A DNA stretch of 64,000 nucleotides. Origin: JAWLHU01 sp041690255 (lineage in GTDB: Bacteria > Bacillota > Sulfobacillia > Symbiobacteriales > Symbiobacteriaceae). A program made the translations under genes and the position numbers. This document shows positions 50,283-58,656 of the stretch, one piece after another. The stretch covers positions 1 to 64,000 of the forward strand of contig JAWLHU010000003.1 in NCBI GenBank assembly GCA_041690255.1, read 5' to 3'. The notes under the pieces are model-generated. The model worked only from the letters and a program-made list of their open reading frames with translations, made no database searches and had not been told where the DNA came from. Each line of letters begins with the position of its first letter. The stretch's first letter is position 1.

Positions 50283-50873
50283 TTACCGGATTGCGGAGGG
50301 CACATCGCCCAGGGCTGATGCGGGGGCCGGGCCGCTGCGCTGGGTACGCTTGCGATACTCCTCCGCCAACTGCACGGCCAGGGTGACCGCTTCCTTGGGA
50401 TCGCTCACAAAGTGGATCGGCACAAGCCGGCGCGGATCGAGGAACCGCCCCTCCACCAGCGTCGGCTCCAACTGATCCCCCCAGCCACCGGCGCCGCGGA
50501 GGGCGACCATCGGCTTGGCGTAAATGTAGGCGACCGCGATCTCGGCCAGGGTGCCGGCCCCTCCCCCCACGATCAGGAAGGCGTCCGCCGCGTGGATCAG
50601 CACCTCGCTCCGCCCCGACAGGGTGAGCCCGGTCGTGATCGGCACCGATACGTAAGGGTTGGCTTGGCTCAAATCGTCGCCGGGGAGGATGCCGATCGTC
50701 AGGCCGCCGGCCTTCTGCGCCCCTTCGCAGGCGGCAGCCATCACGCCGTCGCGGCCGCCGGTGTAGAGATGCGCCCCGGCAGCGCCGATGGCATGACCCA
50801 CGGCATAGGCAGCCTCCCGAAGGGGCTCGCTAATGGGACCAGACTGGCCGATGACAGAGAGACGCAGGGACAT
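50283..50873 (-). CDS. LOG/TIGR00725-like nucleotide-binding Rossmann protein
   Basis: 196 aa. The Rossmann core has LSVIGQSGPISEPLREAAYAVG at the N-terminus and AFLIVGGGAGTLAEIAVAYIYAKPMVAL in the middle, the PGGxGTxxE-like motif of the LOG/SLOG superfamily in its GGGAGTLAE form. HLYTGGRDGVMAAACEGAQKAGG is the second conserved block. Members bind nucleotides; true LOG proteins hydrolyse cytokinin ribotides, but this short group (TIGR00725) has no settled function. The Arg/Glu of the catalytic LOG motif cannot be confirmed. It lies 22 bp from the ABC permease stop on the same strand. Confidence 0.82.
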   Translation of the reverse strand: MSLRLSVIGQSGPISEPLREAAYAVGHAIGAAGAHLYTGGRDGVMAAACEGAQKAGGLTIGILPGDDLSQANPYVSVPITTGLTLSGRSEVLIHAADAFLIVGGGAGTLAEIAVAYIYAKPMVALRGAGGWGDQLEPTLVEGRFLDPRRLVPIHFVSDPKEAVTLAVQLAEEYRKRTQRSGPAPASALGDVPSAIR

Positions 50874-50894
50874 AGGTGTTTCCCTCCAGTAAGG

Positions 50895-52637
50895 TTAGCC
50901 CGTCGCTCTGCTCTGCCGCCAGGTCTGCCAGATGTAGGGGATGGCGGTGAAGAGGAAGAGCACGACGCCATAGGCGGCAGCCAGGTAGAGGCGGCCGCTG
51001 TCCATCTCGTGGTAGAGCGAGATCGAGGCGGGGGTGAAGAGCGTCGGGGCCAGCAGCAAGGTGAGCGAGATGTCGTTGGCCACAGAGAAGAAGATCATGA
51101 CGGCGGCGGATGTGAGTGCCGGCTCCAGCAGGGGGGCCAAGACGTGCCGCTGCGTGAAGAGCGGGATGCCGCCGAGCGTCGCCGACGCCTCTTCCAGGCT
51201 GGTCGGCAGCTGATGCATGGCTGCGCCCACTGACTCCAGTGCGTTGGGGGTACGGGTCAGCACGTAGGCCAGAATGAGCAGGAAAGCCGATGGATGGAAG
51301 GCGAGGGGCGGGGCGTTGAAGGCTGCGATCATACCGATGCCCAGTGCGATACCCGGCAGCACCATCGGCATGTTCAGCCCGAACTCCAGGAGACTGTCGC
51401 CCTTGCCGGGCTGCCGTCGCAACAGGTAGGCGGCAAGGCTGCCCAGCGCCAGAGAGACCAGAATGGTCAGGATCGATGCGATCAGGGTGATCACCAGGGG
51501 ACGGGGAGAGGTGACCGTGACCCGTGAAAGGTTGAGCAAGGTGAGAGCATCAGGGAAGGGGCTGTCGCCCCAACTGGCGGTCAGGGCAAGGAGCAGCATA
51601 CTCAGAATCAGGAGGATGGGGACGGTGAAGATCCCGCCGCTGACCAGGGCCAGAAGCCGCTCACCCCAGGTGGAGCGAGGGGCCGATGGCAGCCGCAGTT
51701 CGCCGAAGACGGAGCCCTCGCTGCTGCTGCCCGCCCGGTGACCCAGGCTGTGGTAATCGCGTCCCTTGAGCATGCGTCGTTCCAGGGCCATGGCGGCCAT
51801 GACGATCAGGATGATCAGGATCGACTGGATCGCCGCCTCCGCCCAGAAGAGCCCGCCGGTCAGATCCTTGTACGCCTCCACGATCAGCAACTTCTTTGAT
51901 GGTGGGAGCAGGATCAATGGGGTCGCAAAGTCGCCGAAGCTGCGCATGAAGACCAGCAGGAAGCCGGCGCCCAGGGAAGGGAGCAGCAGCGGCAGCGTAA
52001 CGGTCGGCAGGACGACCGAAGGGGTGGCGCCCAAGGTGAAGGCCGCTTCGCCCAGGGCCTGGTCCAGCCGTTGGAGGGCCGCCCGCACACCCAGGGTAAC
52101 CACCGGCATGAGGGTGACGACCTGAACCAGGATCACCCCGCCGAAGCTGTAGACCGCATCGGCCGGCCAGTCAAAGCCCAGGGGGTCGAGCATCTTGGGC
52201 AGCAGACCACCCCGACCGGCCAGCAGCTTGAAGCCGATCGCACCCAGGAAGGGCGGGATCGCCAGGGGCAGGGCCGAGAGCAGCCACCAGGTGCGCCGCC
52301 CTGGCACGCCGGGCTTCAGGGTCGCAAAGGCTACCAGGGTTCCGCCAATGGTGGCAATCAGGGCGACGGAGAGCGAAAGGGCAATGGAGTTGCCCAGGGC
52401 CTGCCGGTAACGAGCCGTCTGGAAAACCTCAATCACCGGCTCTGCCGAGAACTGGCGGAGCAGATCGAGGATCAGATGCGGCTTGCCGGCCAGGAGGGCG
52501 TTTACCGGATTGACCGGCTGACTCGTAAAGGCTACCACAATCAAGGTCACCAGCGGGATCAACAGGGCGATCACCAGGTAGAACCAGAGGCTGATCCGCA
52601 GCCCCCGGCCCCGCCGCCGGACACGGTGAGTGGCCAT
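50895..52637 (-). CDS. ABC transporter fused permease, FbpB/ThiP type
   Basis: 580 aa from the ATG at 52637 with GGGAGGTG upstream. About 12 membrane helices form two fused permease halves, each with an EAA loop: ALGEAAFTLGATPSVVLPTVTLPLLLP (N-half) and SLEEASATLGGIPLFTQRHVLAPLLEP (C-half). This double permease is typical of ferric iron (FbpB), thiamine and 2-aminoethylphosphonate importers. It starts 4 bp after the stop of the ATPase gene, completing a three-gene transporter operon. Confidence 0.93.
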   Translation of the reverse strand: MATHRVRRRGRGLRISLWFYLVIALLIPLVTLIVVAFTSQPVNPVNALLAGKPHLILDLLRQFSAEPVIEVFQTARYRQALGNSIALSLSVALIATIGGTLVAFATLKPGVPGRRTWWLLSALPLAIPPFLGAIGFKLLAGRGGLLPKMLDPLGFDWPADAVYSFGGVILVQVVTLMPVVTLGVRAALQRLDQALGEAAFTLGATPSVVLPTVTLPLLLPSLGAGFLLVFMRSFGDFATPLILLPPSKKLLIVEAYKDLTGGLFWAEAAIQSILIILIVMAAMALERRMLKGRDYHSLGHRAGSSSEGSVFGELRLPSAPRSTWGERLLALVSGGIFTVPILLILSMLLLALTASWGDSPFPDALTLLNLSRVTVTSPRPLVITLIASILTILVSLALGSLAAYLLRRQPGKGDSLLEFGLNMPMVLPGIALGIGMIAAFNAPPLAFHPSAFLLILAYVLTRTPNALESVGAAMHQLPTSLEEASATLGGIPLFTQRHVLAPLLEPALTSAAVMIFFSVANDISLTLLLAPTLFTPASISLYHEMDSGRLYLAAAYGVVLFLFTAIPYIWQTWRQSRATG

Positions 52638-52641
52638 GGGA

Positions 52642-53817
52642 CTACTCACCTCCCGTAAGGGTGGTCGCCGCACCGGCCCCCTGCGGGTAGAGTCGCACAG
52701 ACATGGTCCGGAACTCGATGACCACCTCTCTGCAGCGCCACCCCTCCTCCTGGCTGGAGACCAGGGCAAAGAGGGTACCGTTGGGCACAGCGAGAGTCAC
52801 CATGACCGAGGCCCCGCGAAACTCCGTGTCCACCACGGTGGCTGCGACCCGGGTGAAGCCCTCAGCCGGGGCCGCCTTCGCCTCAGCGGAGCCGGCTGCC
52901 AGGACATGGATCTCTTCCGGATGAATCAGAGCCGTTACTCCGCCAGGCTTGCAGGCTGCCGCGTCCATCTTCAGCGCAAAGCCGGCCTCCAATGCGACAG
53001 AGAGCGATCCGTCCGCCACCCTCGCCTCGCCAGGCAGGCGGTTGGGCAGCCGGAGGAACTCCGCCACTTCGATCGAGACCGGCGCCCGGTAGAGCTCGGT
53101 GGGCGAAGCCACCTGGACGAGCGCGCCCTCCAGCATCACCCCGATCCGGTCGGCCAGGGCGAAGGCCTCCTCCTGGTCGTGGGTGACGTAGATCATGGTG
53201 AGACCCAGCTTCGTCTTGAGGGCCCGCAGTTCCGCCCGCACTCGCTCCCGTAGACCGGCATCCAGGGCGCTGAGCGGTTCATCGAGGAGCAGGACCTCGG
53301 GGCGGGTCACCAGGGCTCGGGCCAGGGCCACCCGCTGCTGCTGGCCGCCGGAGAGGTTGGCCGGCCTGCGCTCCGCCAGGTGGGCGATCTCCACAAGCTC
53401 AAGCGCCTCATCGGTCAGGCGGAGCATCTCCGGATCGTTCCAGGCCCGCCGCCGCAGTCCAATCAGCAACTGCAGACGCTCAAGCAGGCCGGCCTGCCGG
53501 AACCGGCGGGCGAGGAGGCCGTAAGCCACGTTCGTCCGCACATCCAAATGCGGGAAGAGGGCGTACTGCTGAAACATGAGGCCAATCGGCCGATCCCAGG
53601 GGGGAAGGGCGGTGATCTCGCGGTCACCGAGGGTGACCGTTCCGGTATCCGGGAACTCAAAGCCGGCCGCGATTCGCAGGAGCGTTGTCTTGCCGCTGCC
53701 AGAAGGGCCAAGGAGAGCGAAGATCTCGCTCTCCTTGACCGCAAGCGTGACATCCTTAGCGGCTACAGTCGTACCAAATCGCCGGCTGATGCCGTCAAAG
53801 ATCAGCTTCGTGCTCAT
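52642..53817 (-). CDS. ABC transporter ATPase, FbpC type
   Basis: 391 aa; the ATG at 53817 overlaps the binding-protein stop (ATGA). Walker A is LLGPSGSGKTTLL (about 35-47), the Q-loop is FQQYALFPHL, the ABC signature is NLSGGQQQRVALARAL, Walker B is EVLLLDEPLSALD and the H-loop is YVTHDQEEA. The C-terminal 150 residues form a TOBE-type regulatory domain (GGVTALIHPEEIHVL). It energises the fused permease. Translation depends on coupling because its own ribosome site is weak. Confidence 0.94.
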   Translation of the reverse strand: MSTKLIFDGISRRFGTTVAAKDVTLAVKESEIFALLGPSGSGKTTLLRIAAGFEFPDTGTVTLGDREITALPPWDRPIGLMFQQYALFPHLDVRTNVAYGLLARRFRQAGLLERLQLLIGLRRRAWNDPEMLRLTDEALELVEIAHLAERRPANLSGGQQQRVALARALVTRPEVLLLDEPLSALDAGLRERVRAELRALKTKLGLTMIYVTHDQEEAFALADRIGVMLEGALVQVASPTELYRAPVSIEVAEFLRLPNRLPGEARVADGSLSVALEAGFALKMDAAACKPGGVTALIHPEEIHVLAAGSAEAKAAPAEGFTRVAATVVDTEFRGASVMVTLAVPNGTLFALVSSQEEGWRCREVVIEFRTMSVRLYPQGAGAATTLTGGE

Positions 53818-54887
53818 TTCGATGTCTCTACGTCGTTCTTCCAAGTCTTCAGGGCGCTGTCCAGGTTCTTGGCCATCCAGGAAGGATCCAGCTCAATCGC
53901 CCGAGCGTAGTAGTCATCCACGGTGTAGAATGCGCCGGGAGGAGTGGGAGCACCTGGAATGACGGGGTACATGAAGCCGTACTGGGAGAGAACGGTCTGG
54001 CCCTCCTTGGTCATCAGGAAGTCCATGAACTTCTTGGCGACGGCAGGGTTCGGACCGCCCTTGACCAGGGCCATCGGCTCCGCCATGATCAGGGTCTTCT
54101 CCGGAAGGAGGAAGGCGACGTTGTCCGGATTACCGCCGGTGCGCTTCGCCTCGTCGCGGAAGATCAGGGCGGTGTGCTCGAAGGTGATACCCAGATCGAT
54201 CTCACCACGGGCTACGCTCGCTGCGGGGGAGCCCTCAGCCGTGTACCGGGCAACGTTCTTGTAGACGGCCTTCAGGTACTCCCAGCCCTTCTGCTCGCCC
54301 AGCCGCTGCAGGTTCATCAACACGAAGGCAGCCGAGGTGCCCGAGGTGGACGGATCCCACATCTCAATGCGGCCCTTCCACTTGGGATCGGCCAGGTCAT
54401 CCCAGGTCTTCGGCAGGTCGGCCTCCTTGATCCGGTTGGGGTTGTAGACGATGCCCATGCCGATCAGGTTGGGCGCGACCCAGTTCCAGTCCTTGTCGTG
54501 CCAGATGATGGTCTTGTTGAGGGTGTCCAGCACATCGGCTCCGGCTGGCTTATAGGGAGCGAGGAGCCCCTCGTTGGCCAGGGTAATGAACGGCGTGATC
54601 CCACCGCCACCGATCCAGAAGTCGGCCTGGGGGTTCGCCTTTTCGGCGCGGAGCCGTCCGACCAGCTGCGTGGTTCCGATCCGCTGCGTCTCAGCGGTCA
54701 TCTCCTTGTTCGTGGCTGCGAAGGCCTTCCCCCACTCTTCCAGGAGTTGACCCTGGTGAGGGGTGTAAACCAGTATGGAGCCTGTAGCCTTAGTCTCTTC
54801 CGCCGGTTTGCTGGAGCCGCCGGAAGAACACGCTGTGAGTAGGAGAGTCAGACTGAGAGTTGCTGCAATAAGTAGGCGAAAGCGCAT
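53814..54887 (-). CDS. ABC transporter solute-binding lipoprotein, FbpA/AfuA type
   Basis: 357 aa. The signal MRFRLLIAATLSLTLLLTAC ends in a lipobox (Cys20) and a Gly/Ser linker. The family 1-like fold has SILVYTPHQGQLLEEWGKAFAAT, ADFWIGGGGITPFITLANEGLL and KGRIEMWDPSTSGTSAAFVLMNL, plus EGSPAASVARGEIDLGITFEHTAL. This is the ferric-iron/AfuA family, which also covers sugar-phosphate, phosphonate and thiamine binders. The adjacent tyrosine pair that ligates iron in FbpA is not obvious in the expected place, so iron is not proven. AGGAGGAG precedes the ATG. Confidence 0.9.
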   Translation of the reverse strand: MRFRLLIAATLSLTLLLTACSSGGSSKPAEETKATGSILVYTPHQGQLLEEWGKAFAATNKEMTAETQRIGTTQLVGRLRAEKANPQADFWIGGGGITPFITLANEGLLAPYKPAGADVLDTLNKTIIWHDKDWNWVAPNLIGMGIVYNPNRIKEADLPKTWDDLADPKWKGRIEMWDPSTSGTSAAFVLMNLQRLGEQKGWEYLKAVYKNVARYTAEGSPAASVARGEIDLGITFEHTALIFRDEAKRTGGNPDNVAFLLPEKTLIMAEPMALVKGGPNPAVAKKFMDFLMTKEGQTVLSQYGFMYPVIPGAPTPPGAFYTVDDYYARAIELDPSWMAKNLDSALKTWKNDVETSK

Positions 54888-55552
54888 GTGAACTCCTCCT
54901 AGTCTCTATATGGATACGCAAGGTGGCCCCCATTCCTCAGAGAACGCCCGTGAGCAACCTGAGCCGCACGTACCTCCTTTGTGATGAAATGAACGAACAC
55001 GGTGATAGTGGGGCCCCCCAACTCTGCATCGTGAAGACCTGCAACCGGGAGCCTCCAGCCTGGGGCCGGAGATCTTGCGCTTCAGACTCAGTATTCGCCG
55101 TTTATGTAAAAGCATTGTTACCTATATGTCGGACTTGTTCCACTCTTAGCCTTCTCGCCCCAATATAGTCCTTCACCGTTAAAAAGTCCAGATTTCCGAG
55201 CCGATACCACAACCGTTTCTTCTGATTCTATGTAGCGAATTCCCGGGTTGGCTCACTTGTTCACTCGCCCACACACACCGTTTCGCGGTCGTCTGCACAG
55301 TTCCGGGCTCGTCTGCACAATTCCGCGGTCGTCTGCACAATTCCGCGCTCGTCTGCACAATCCCGTGCTCGTCTGCACAATCCCGTGCTCGTACGGGCAA
55401 CCCTTGGCCGGGTGTGTATCGACTCTTCATCCATAACATCCCTTTATATCCATCACAATCCATCAATTCCAGAGTAATTAGGAAGTGCCATCGGTGACAC
55501 CCAACATTACTCCTCCCGACACTTTCTATGACCGAATTATCAAATAAAGGTC
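54888..55552. other. 665-bp intergenic region with tandem repeats
   Basis: This holds the divergent control regions of the FbpABC-type operon and the charged hypothetical gene. The left part (54888-55180) is the long leader of the binding-protein gene, in which I recognise no riboswitch family or Fur-type box. The right part holds the 20-bp repeat array (55281-55400). Short open frames here lack ribosome sites or change frame within the repeats. Confidence 0.6.
55281..55400. repeat. Six tandem 20-bp direct repeats
   Basis: Consensus TTCCGCGGTCGTCTGCACAA, six contiguous units starting at 55281, 55301, 55321, 55341, 55361 and 55381. Units 1-5 share an invariant GTCTGCACA core; unit 6 is degenerate in that core (GTACGGGCA). 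The period is exactly 20 bp, not a multiple of three, and there are no spacers, so it is neither coding nor CRISPR. Two helical turns per unit would present each core on nearly the same face of the DNA, as for arrays of protein-binding sites. Confidence 0.9.
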
Positions 55553-55581
55553 TTGACGTCGACGAATTGCCGTAATAATAT
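55553..55581 (+). promoter_or_regulatory. Strong sigma-A promoter for the second charged hypothetical gene
   Basis: TTGACG (55553-55558) and TAATAT (55576-55581) are separated by exactly 17 bp in locally AT-rich DNA. Transcription would begin about 45 bases before the start codon. The repeat array ends 152 bp upstream. Confidence 0.8.
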
Positions 55582-55633
55582 TGTATTATCAGAACCAGAT
55601 AACGATTCAGTAAGGCGAGGAGGAATGACTGCT

Positions 55634-56263
55634 ATGGCTGGAAGGAAGCCTGATCCTGACCGGACCCCTGATAAGGATAACGAGCTGGAGGCGGGACAGG
55701 AGCTCAAGGCGACTGACCCCTTCTCCGACCCTTCCCTCTGGAAGGCGGGGACGAAGCCAAGCCAGAAGCGGTCTGCCCGGAGGGATCCGCCCAGGGCAAC
55801 TGTCGATCCTGACGACTGGTACGACTTCAACTCGGAAGGGACAGACCTCATGGACGATGCCGGCCGGGCCCGGAAGGTTGAGGGCCCAATCTACCGGGTC
55901 GGGTACGTGGTCAGCCTCAGACTGGGCTACGTCGGCTTCTACCCGACGGATCGGACCGACTCCAGCACCGCCCTCATTCGCCGTCACGACCGCAAGACCA
56001 GCAGCACGATTCGGTTCCATCATGAGGGGCCCTTTGTCGAGGAGCCAAAGCTTCGCCCAGGGTCCAAGGTCCAGGCTGAGATGAGGTATGTCAATAACCC
56101 ACTGGACGGCATGCCCATGGTCGCCATCATGCTGGGCGGCGCCAAGGAGGCCCGCACCGACCACCGGGAGGAGACCAAGGAGAAGATGGCCGCCGAGAAG
56201 GCCAAAAAGGCGGAAGCCAGAAAGAAGCGGAAGGCCGCTGGGCAGGGTGAGTCCGTAAGCTGA
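55634..56263 (+). CDS. Highly charged hypothetical protein, paralogue-like
   Basis: 209 aa from the ATG at 55634 (AGGAGG 10 bases upstream); an ATG at 55625 is only one base from that site. An acidic, probably disordered N-terminus (about 1-60) precedes a beta-rich core (YRVGYVVSLRLGYVGFYPTD ... STIRFHHEGPF ... PGSKVQAEMRYVNN) ending in PMVAIMLGGAKEA. A Lys/Ala/Glu helical tail (KEKMAAEKAKKAEARKKRK) follows. Core landmarks and overall architecture match the protein at 266-973. No signal peptide or membrane helix is seen. Function unknown; the basic tail would suit RNA, DNA or polyphosphate contact, but this is a guess. Confidence 0.78.
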   Translation: MAGRKPDPDRTPDKDNELEAGQELKATDPFSDPSLWKAGTKPSQKRSARRDPPRATVDPDDWYDFNSEGTDLMDDAGRARKVEGPIYRVGYVVSLRLGYVGFYPTDRTDSSTALIRRHDRKTSSTIRFHHEGPFVEEPKLRPGSKVQAEMRYVNNPLDGMPMVAIMLGGAKEARTDHREETKEKMAAEKAKKAEARKKRKAAGQGESVS

Positions 56264-56270
56264 TCACAAA

Positions 56271-56296
56271 GGCGGGAGGAGAGCATTCCTCCCGCC
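56271..56296 (+). terminator. Hairpin after the charged hypothetical gene
   Basis: A perfect 10-bp stem GGCGGGAGGA / TCCTCCCGCC lies 8 bases after the stop. It has no U tract, so termination may be incomplete or Rho-assisted. Confidence 0.6.
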
Positions 56297-56360
56297 ACAG
56301 CTCGTCCCCATCACAAGAAACCTCTTTACGAAATCGCCTCCTGCCCTTACACTAAGATCT

Positions 56361-56473
56361 CACAAGGGGAGTAGCTAGCCCGGAGTCATTCCGGGCGATA
56401 CAGTCGTCATTGCGGGCCAAAAGCCCTGGCTGTATCTCTCTTCCGCAAGACGGAGGACACGGCAAGACCTTGG
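56361..56473 (+). promoter_or_regulatory. yybP-ykoY (Mn2+) riboswitch
   Basis: Conserved segments occur in order: AAGGGGAGTAG (56364-56374), a P2 stem CCCGG/CCGGG, then CAGTCGTCATT, a variable hairpin, CTGGCTGTA, and GCAAGACCTTGG near 56462-56473. These match the yybP-ykoY family, including the GGGGAGTAG and GCAAGACC strands that build the metal site. The family senses Mn2+ and usually controls exporters such as TerC/MntP proteins; the TerC gene starts 90 bases downstream. Confidence 0.88.
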
Positions 56474-56523
56474 TACAGATCGATCCATTGATCGGTCTGC
56501 GCCAGGGCGCCGTGTCCTCTTTT
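56453..56523 (+). terminator. Expression-platform terminator of the Mn2+ riboswitch
   Basis: GAGGACACGGC (56453-56463) pairs perfectly with GCCGTGTCCTC (56509-56519), followed by TTTT. An inner hairpin (CAGATCGATC / TGATCGGTCTG) closes the loop. The 5' strand overlaps the aptamer's 3' conserved strand (GGCAAGACC), so metal-bound aptamer and terminator exclude each other: an ON switch by antitermination. Confidence 0.82.
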
Positions 56524-56562
56524 GCGTTCTGGGCATCCTATTCTGTCGAGGGGGAGTCTCAC

Positions 56563-57492
56563 ATGTTCGGAACCCACGGGCTTGAACTGGTCGGCTTTCT
56601 GGCCTTCGTCGCATTCGCTACCTGGCTGGACCTCTACGTGCTGCACAAGGACGACCACGAGATTGGCCTGAAGGAGGCCGCCTGGACCTCGGTCGCCTGG
56701 ATTGCCATCGCCCTGGCCTTCAGCGGCTACGTCTACTGGCAGTACGGCGCCGAGCTCTGGATGCAGTATCTCGCCGGCTACACGCTCGAGAAAGCGCTCA
56801 GCGTCGACAATATCTTCGTGATCGCCATGATCTTCGGCTTCTTTGGCATCACAGGCGGCCTGCAGCACCGGGCGCTGGCCTGGGGCATCATCGGCGCAAT
56901 CATCATGCGGGCGATCCTGATCTTCCTCGGGGTCGGTCTGGTAGAGCGCTTCACCTGGATGCTGCCGGTCTTCGGCATCTTCCTGATCATCACCGCCTAC
57001 AAAATGCTCAAGGGTGGCGGGCACGGCGGCAACATCGCGGACAGTCCGGTCTATAAGTGGACTACCAAGATCATCCCGGTCTACCCCGGCTTCGACGGCA
57101 ACAAAATCCTCACGGTCCAGAACGGCAAGCGGATGCTCACCCTGCTGGGCATGTCGATCGTCATGGTCGAAGCGACCGACCTGATCTTCGCCATCGACTC
57201 GATCCCGGCGGTCATGGGTGTCTCCACCGATCCGTTCATCATTCTGACCTCCAACGTCTTCGCCATCCTCGGTCTGCGGGCGCTCTACTTCCTGCTGGCC
57301 GGCATCATCCACAAGTTCCGCTACCTCAAGCTTGGTCTCTCCGTGGTCCTCGCCTTTATCGGCGCCAAGATGCTCGCCCTGCCCTTCGGCCACCACCTGC
57401 CGATCGGCATCTCCCTTGGCGTCGTCCTCTCGGTGATCACCATCTCCGTCCTGGCTTCGCTCATGATCCCGGAGAAGAAGGAGGCGGAGTAG
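56563..57492 (+). CDS. TerC-family integral membrane protein, likely Mn2+ exporter
   Basis: 309 aa; GAGGGGGAG lies upstream of the ATG. About nine membrane helices are seen. Family motifs are YTLEKALSVDNIFVIAMIFGFF (about 70-91) and VMVEATDLIFAIDSIPAVMGVSTDPFI with acidic residues inside helices. Further motifs are VFAILGLRALYFLLAG and LSVVLAFIGAKML. TerC relatives (MeeF/MeeY in Bacillus) export Mn2+, often to metallate secreted enzymes, and control by the upstream riboswitch fits this well. Its stop codon abuts the stop of the convergent gene with no terminator between. Confidence 0.92.
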   Translation: MFGTHGLELVGFLAFVAFATWLDLYVLHKDDHEIGLKEAAWTSVAWIAIALAFSGYVYWQYGAELWMQYLAGYTLEKALSVDNIFVIAMIFGFFGITGGLQHRALAWGIIGAIIMRAILIFLGVGLVERFTWMLPVFGIFLIITAYKMLKGGGHGGNIADSPVYKWTTKIIPVYPGFDGNKILTVQNGKRMLTLLGMSIVMVEATDLIFAIDSIPAVMGVSTDPFIILTSNVFAILGLRALYFLLAGIIHKFRYLKLGLSVVLAFIGAKMLALPFGHHLPIGISLGVVLSVITISVLASLMIPEKKEAE

Positions 57493-58656
57493 CTACCGCC
57501 GGCGCCGCACGCCAAGCCAGACCGCCCCGCCCACCAGCCCCAGGGGCAGGAGGAAGGGAGCCGCAGCAGAGAGTCCCACCAGCGACCAGCGCACCGCGCT
57601 GCCCAGCAGCCCCACCGATGCCCGGAAGGCGCCGCTCATCTCTGCCCCTACGCCCTCGGATCTCACCACCGTCGGCTCCTTCCCCGGTGCGGGCTGCACC
57701 AGTGCGATGTTCAGCGTGGAGTACTCCACCTGGTTGGCCAGTTGCTTCAGGCTACCCTGCAACGACTCGACCTGCGCCCGTGTCTCGTTGATCTGCTTGG
57801 CCAGCCGGAGCCAGTCGTCGAAGTTGGCCGCACTCTGAGCCAGCTCCTGCAGCTTCTGCTCGTGCTCGGTCAGGACCTTCAACCGGCTCTCCTGATCGAT
57901 GAACTGCGCCGTCACATCCTGGCTCCAGACCTGCTGGCGCTGGATGTCGCCCAGTTCACCCACCGACCCGACCACCTCGCCGAACCGCTCCGCCGGCAAC
58001 CGCAGGACGATGCGGGCCGCAGCGGAGCCGTCATCGGCCCGGTTGACGGTCGTCTCGACCAGGTAGCCACCCCGCTCCAGCGCCAGCCGCTGCAGGGCGT
58101 CGATCGCGGGCTCGAGTTCCTTCACCCTGATCGTGTAGTCCCCGTTCAGGATCAGCTTCTTGCCCGGCTGGACCTCCACACCGGCAATGGCGCTCGCTGG
58201 TGCCGGCACAGAGTCCAGGTCGCTTTGCACGGAAGAATACCAAACCGCATTCCCGTAGGCATCGGTCGTTCGCACCGTAAACGCGGCCTCATCGGTAATC
58301 GTCACCTTGACAGCTGCGTCCGCCGCCAGGTCAATCGCCGGTGGGTTCGCCGCCGATCCCGCAGGGCGAAGCCGGTCCGGCACCTGTGCGGCACCCGTCG
58401 CCTGGCCGGCTTGCCCCGCAGCCGGGCCGGCCGCCGTGCCCCCGCTGAAGCCCCGCCCCAGCAAGGCGAAGAGGGCGAGCGCCGCCACCGCAATGGCCGT
58501 CGGCATGAGCCAGGCCCGGGAGCGGCGCCTCTCCTCCGCCAGCCGGGCCCGCTCCCGCACACCGGCCGCCAGGCCGGGCGTCACGCGCCAGTCCGCAAAG
58601 AGATTCGCCGCGGCGTAGGTCTTCAGCCCGGTCACCCGGCGCTCACTCCTGCTCAT
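57493..58656 (-). CDS. DUF4349 membrane protein, probable anti-sigma partner
   Basis: 387 aa. The N-terminal cytoplasmic 47 residues (YAAANLFADWRVTPGLAAGVRERARLAEER) precede a membrane helix (about 48-66). The outer part is a DUF4349 domain with a long coiled coil (DQESRLKVLTEHEQKLQELAQS ... QINETRAQVESLQGSLKQL). A second membrane helix (about 355-383) ends in a basic VRRRR tail. There is no zinc-binding HxxxCxxC anti-sigma motif. The start lies inside the ECF sigma gene (14-bp overlap), the usual arrangement of a sigma factor and its membrane regulator. Confidence 0.85.
   Translation of the reverse strand: MSRSERRVTGLKTYAAANLFADWRVTPGLAAGVRERARLAEERRRSRAWLMPTAIAVAALALFALLGRGFSGGTAAGPAAGQAGQATGAAQVPDRLRPAGSAANPPAIDLAADAAVKVTITDEAAFTVRTTDAYGNAVWYSSVQSDLDSVPAPASAIAGVEVQPGKKLILNGDYTIRVKELEPAIDALQRLALERGGYLVETTVNRADDGSAAARIVLRLPAERFGEVVGSVGELGDIQRQQVWSQDVTAQFIDQESRLKVLTEHEQKLQELAQSAANFDDWLRLAKQINETRAQVESLQGSLKQLANQVEYSTLNIALVQPAPGKEPTVVRSEGVGAEMSGAFRASVGLLGSAVRWSLVGLSAAAPFLLPLGLVGGAVWLGVRRRR

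Noticed and set aside
54888..55180. Possible TPP or other riboswitch in the leader of the FbpA-type gene
   Set aside because: The CTGAGGA and nearby words do not extend to the conserved TPP core (CTGAGA ... ACCTGATC); no other family fits by eye.
55281..55400. Repeat array considered as CRISPR
   Set aside because: Units are contiguous with no spacers, only 20 bp, and no cas genes are present.
55179..55466. A 95-codon minus-strand frame across the 20-bp repeats
   Set aside because: The 20-bp period shifts the reading frame every unit, so the peptide does not repeat; no ribosome site. The DNA repeat, not a protein, is the feature.
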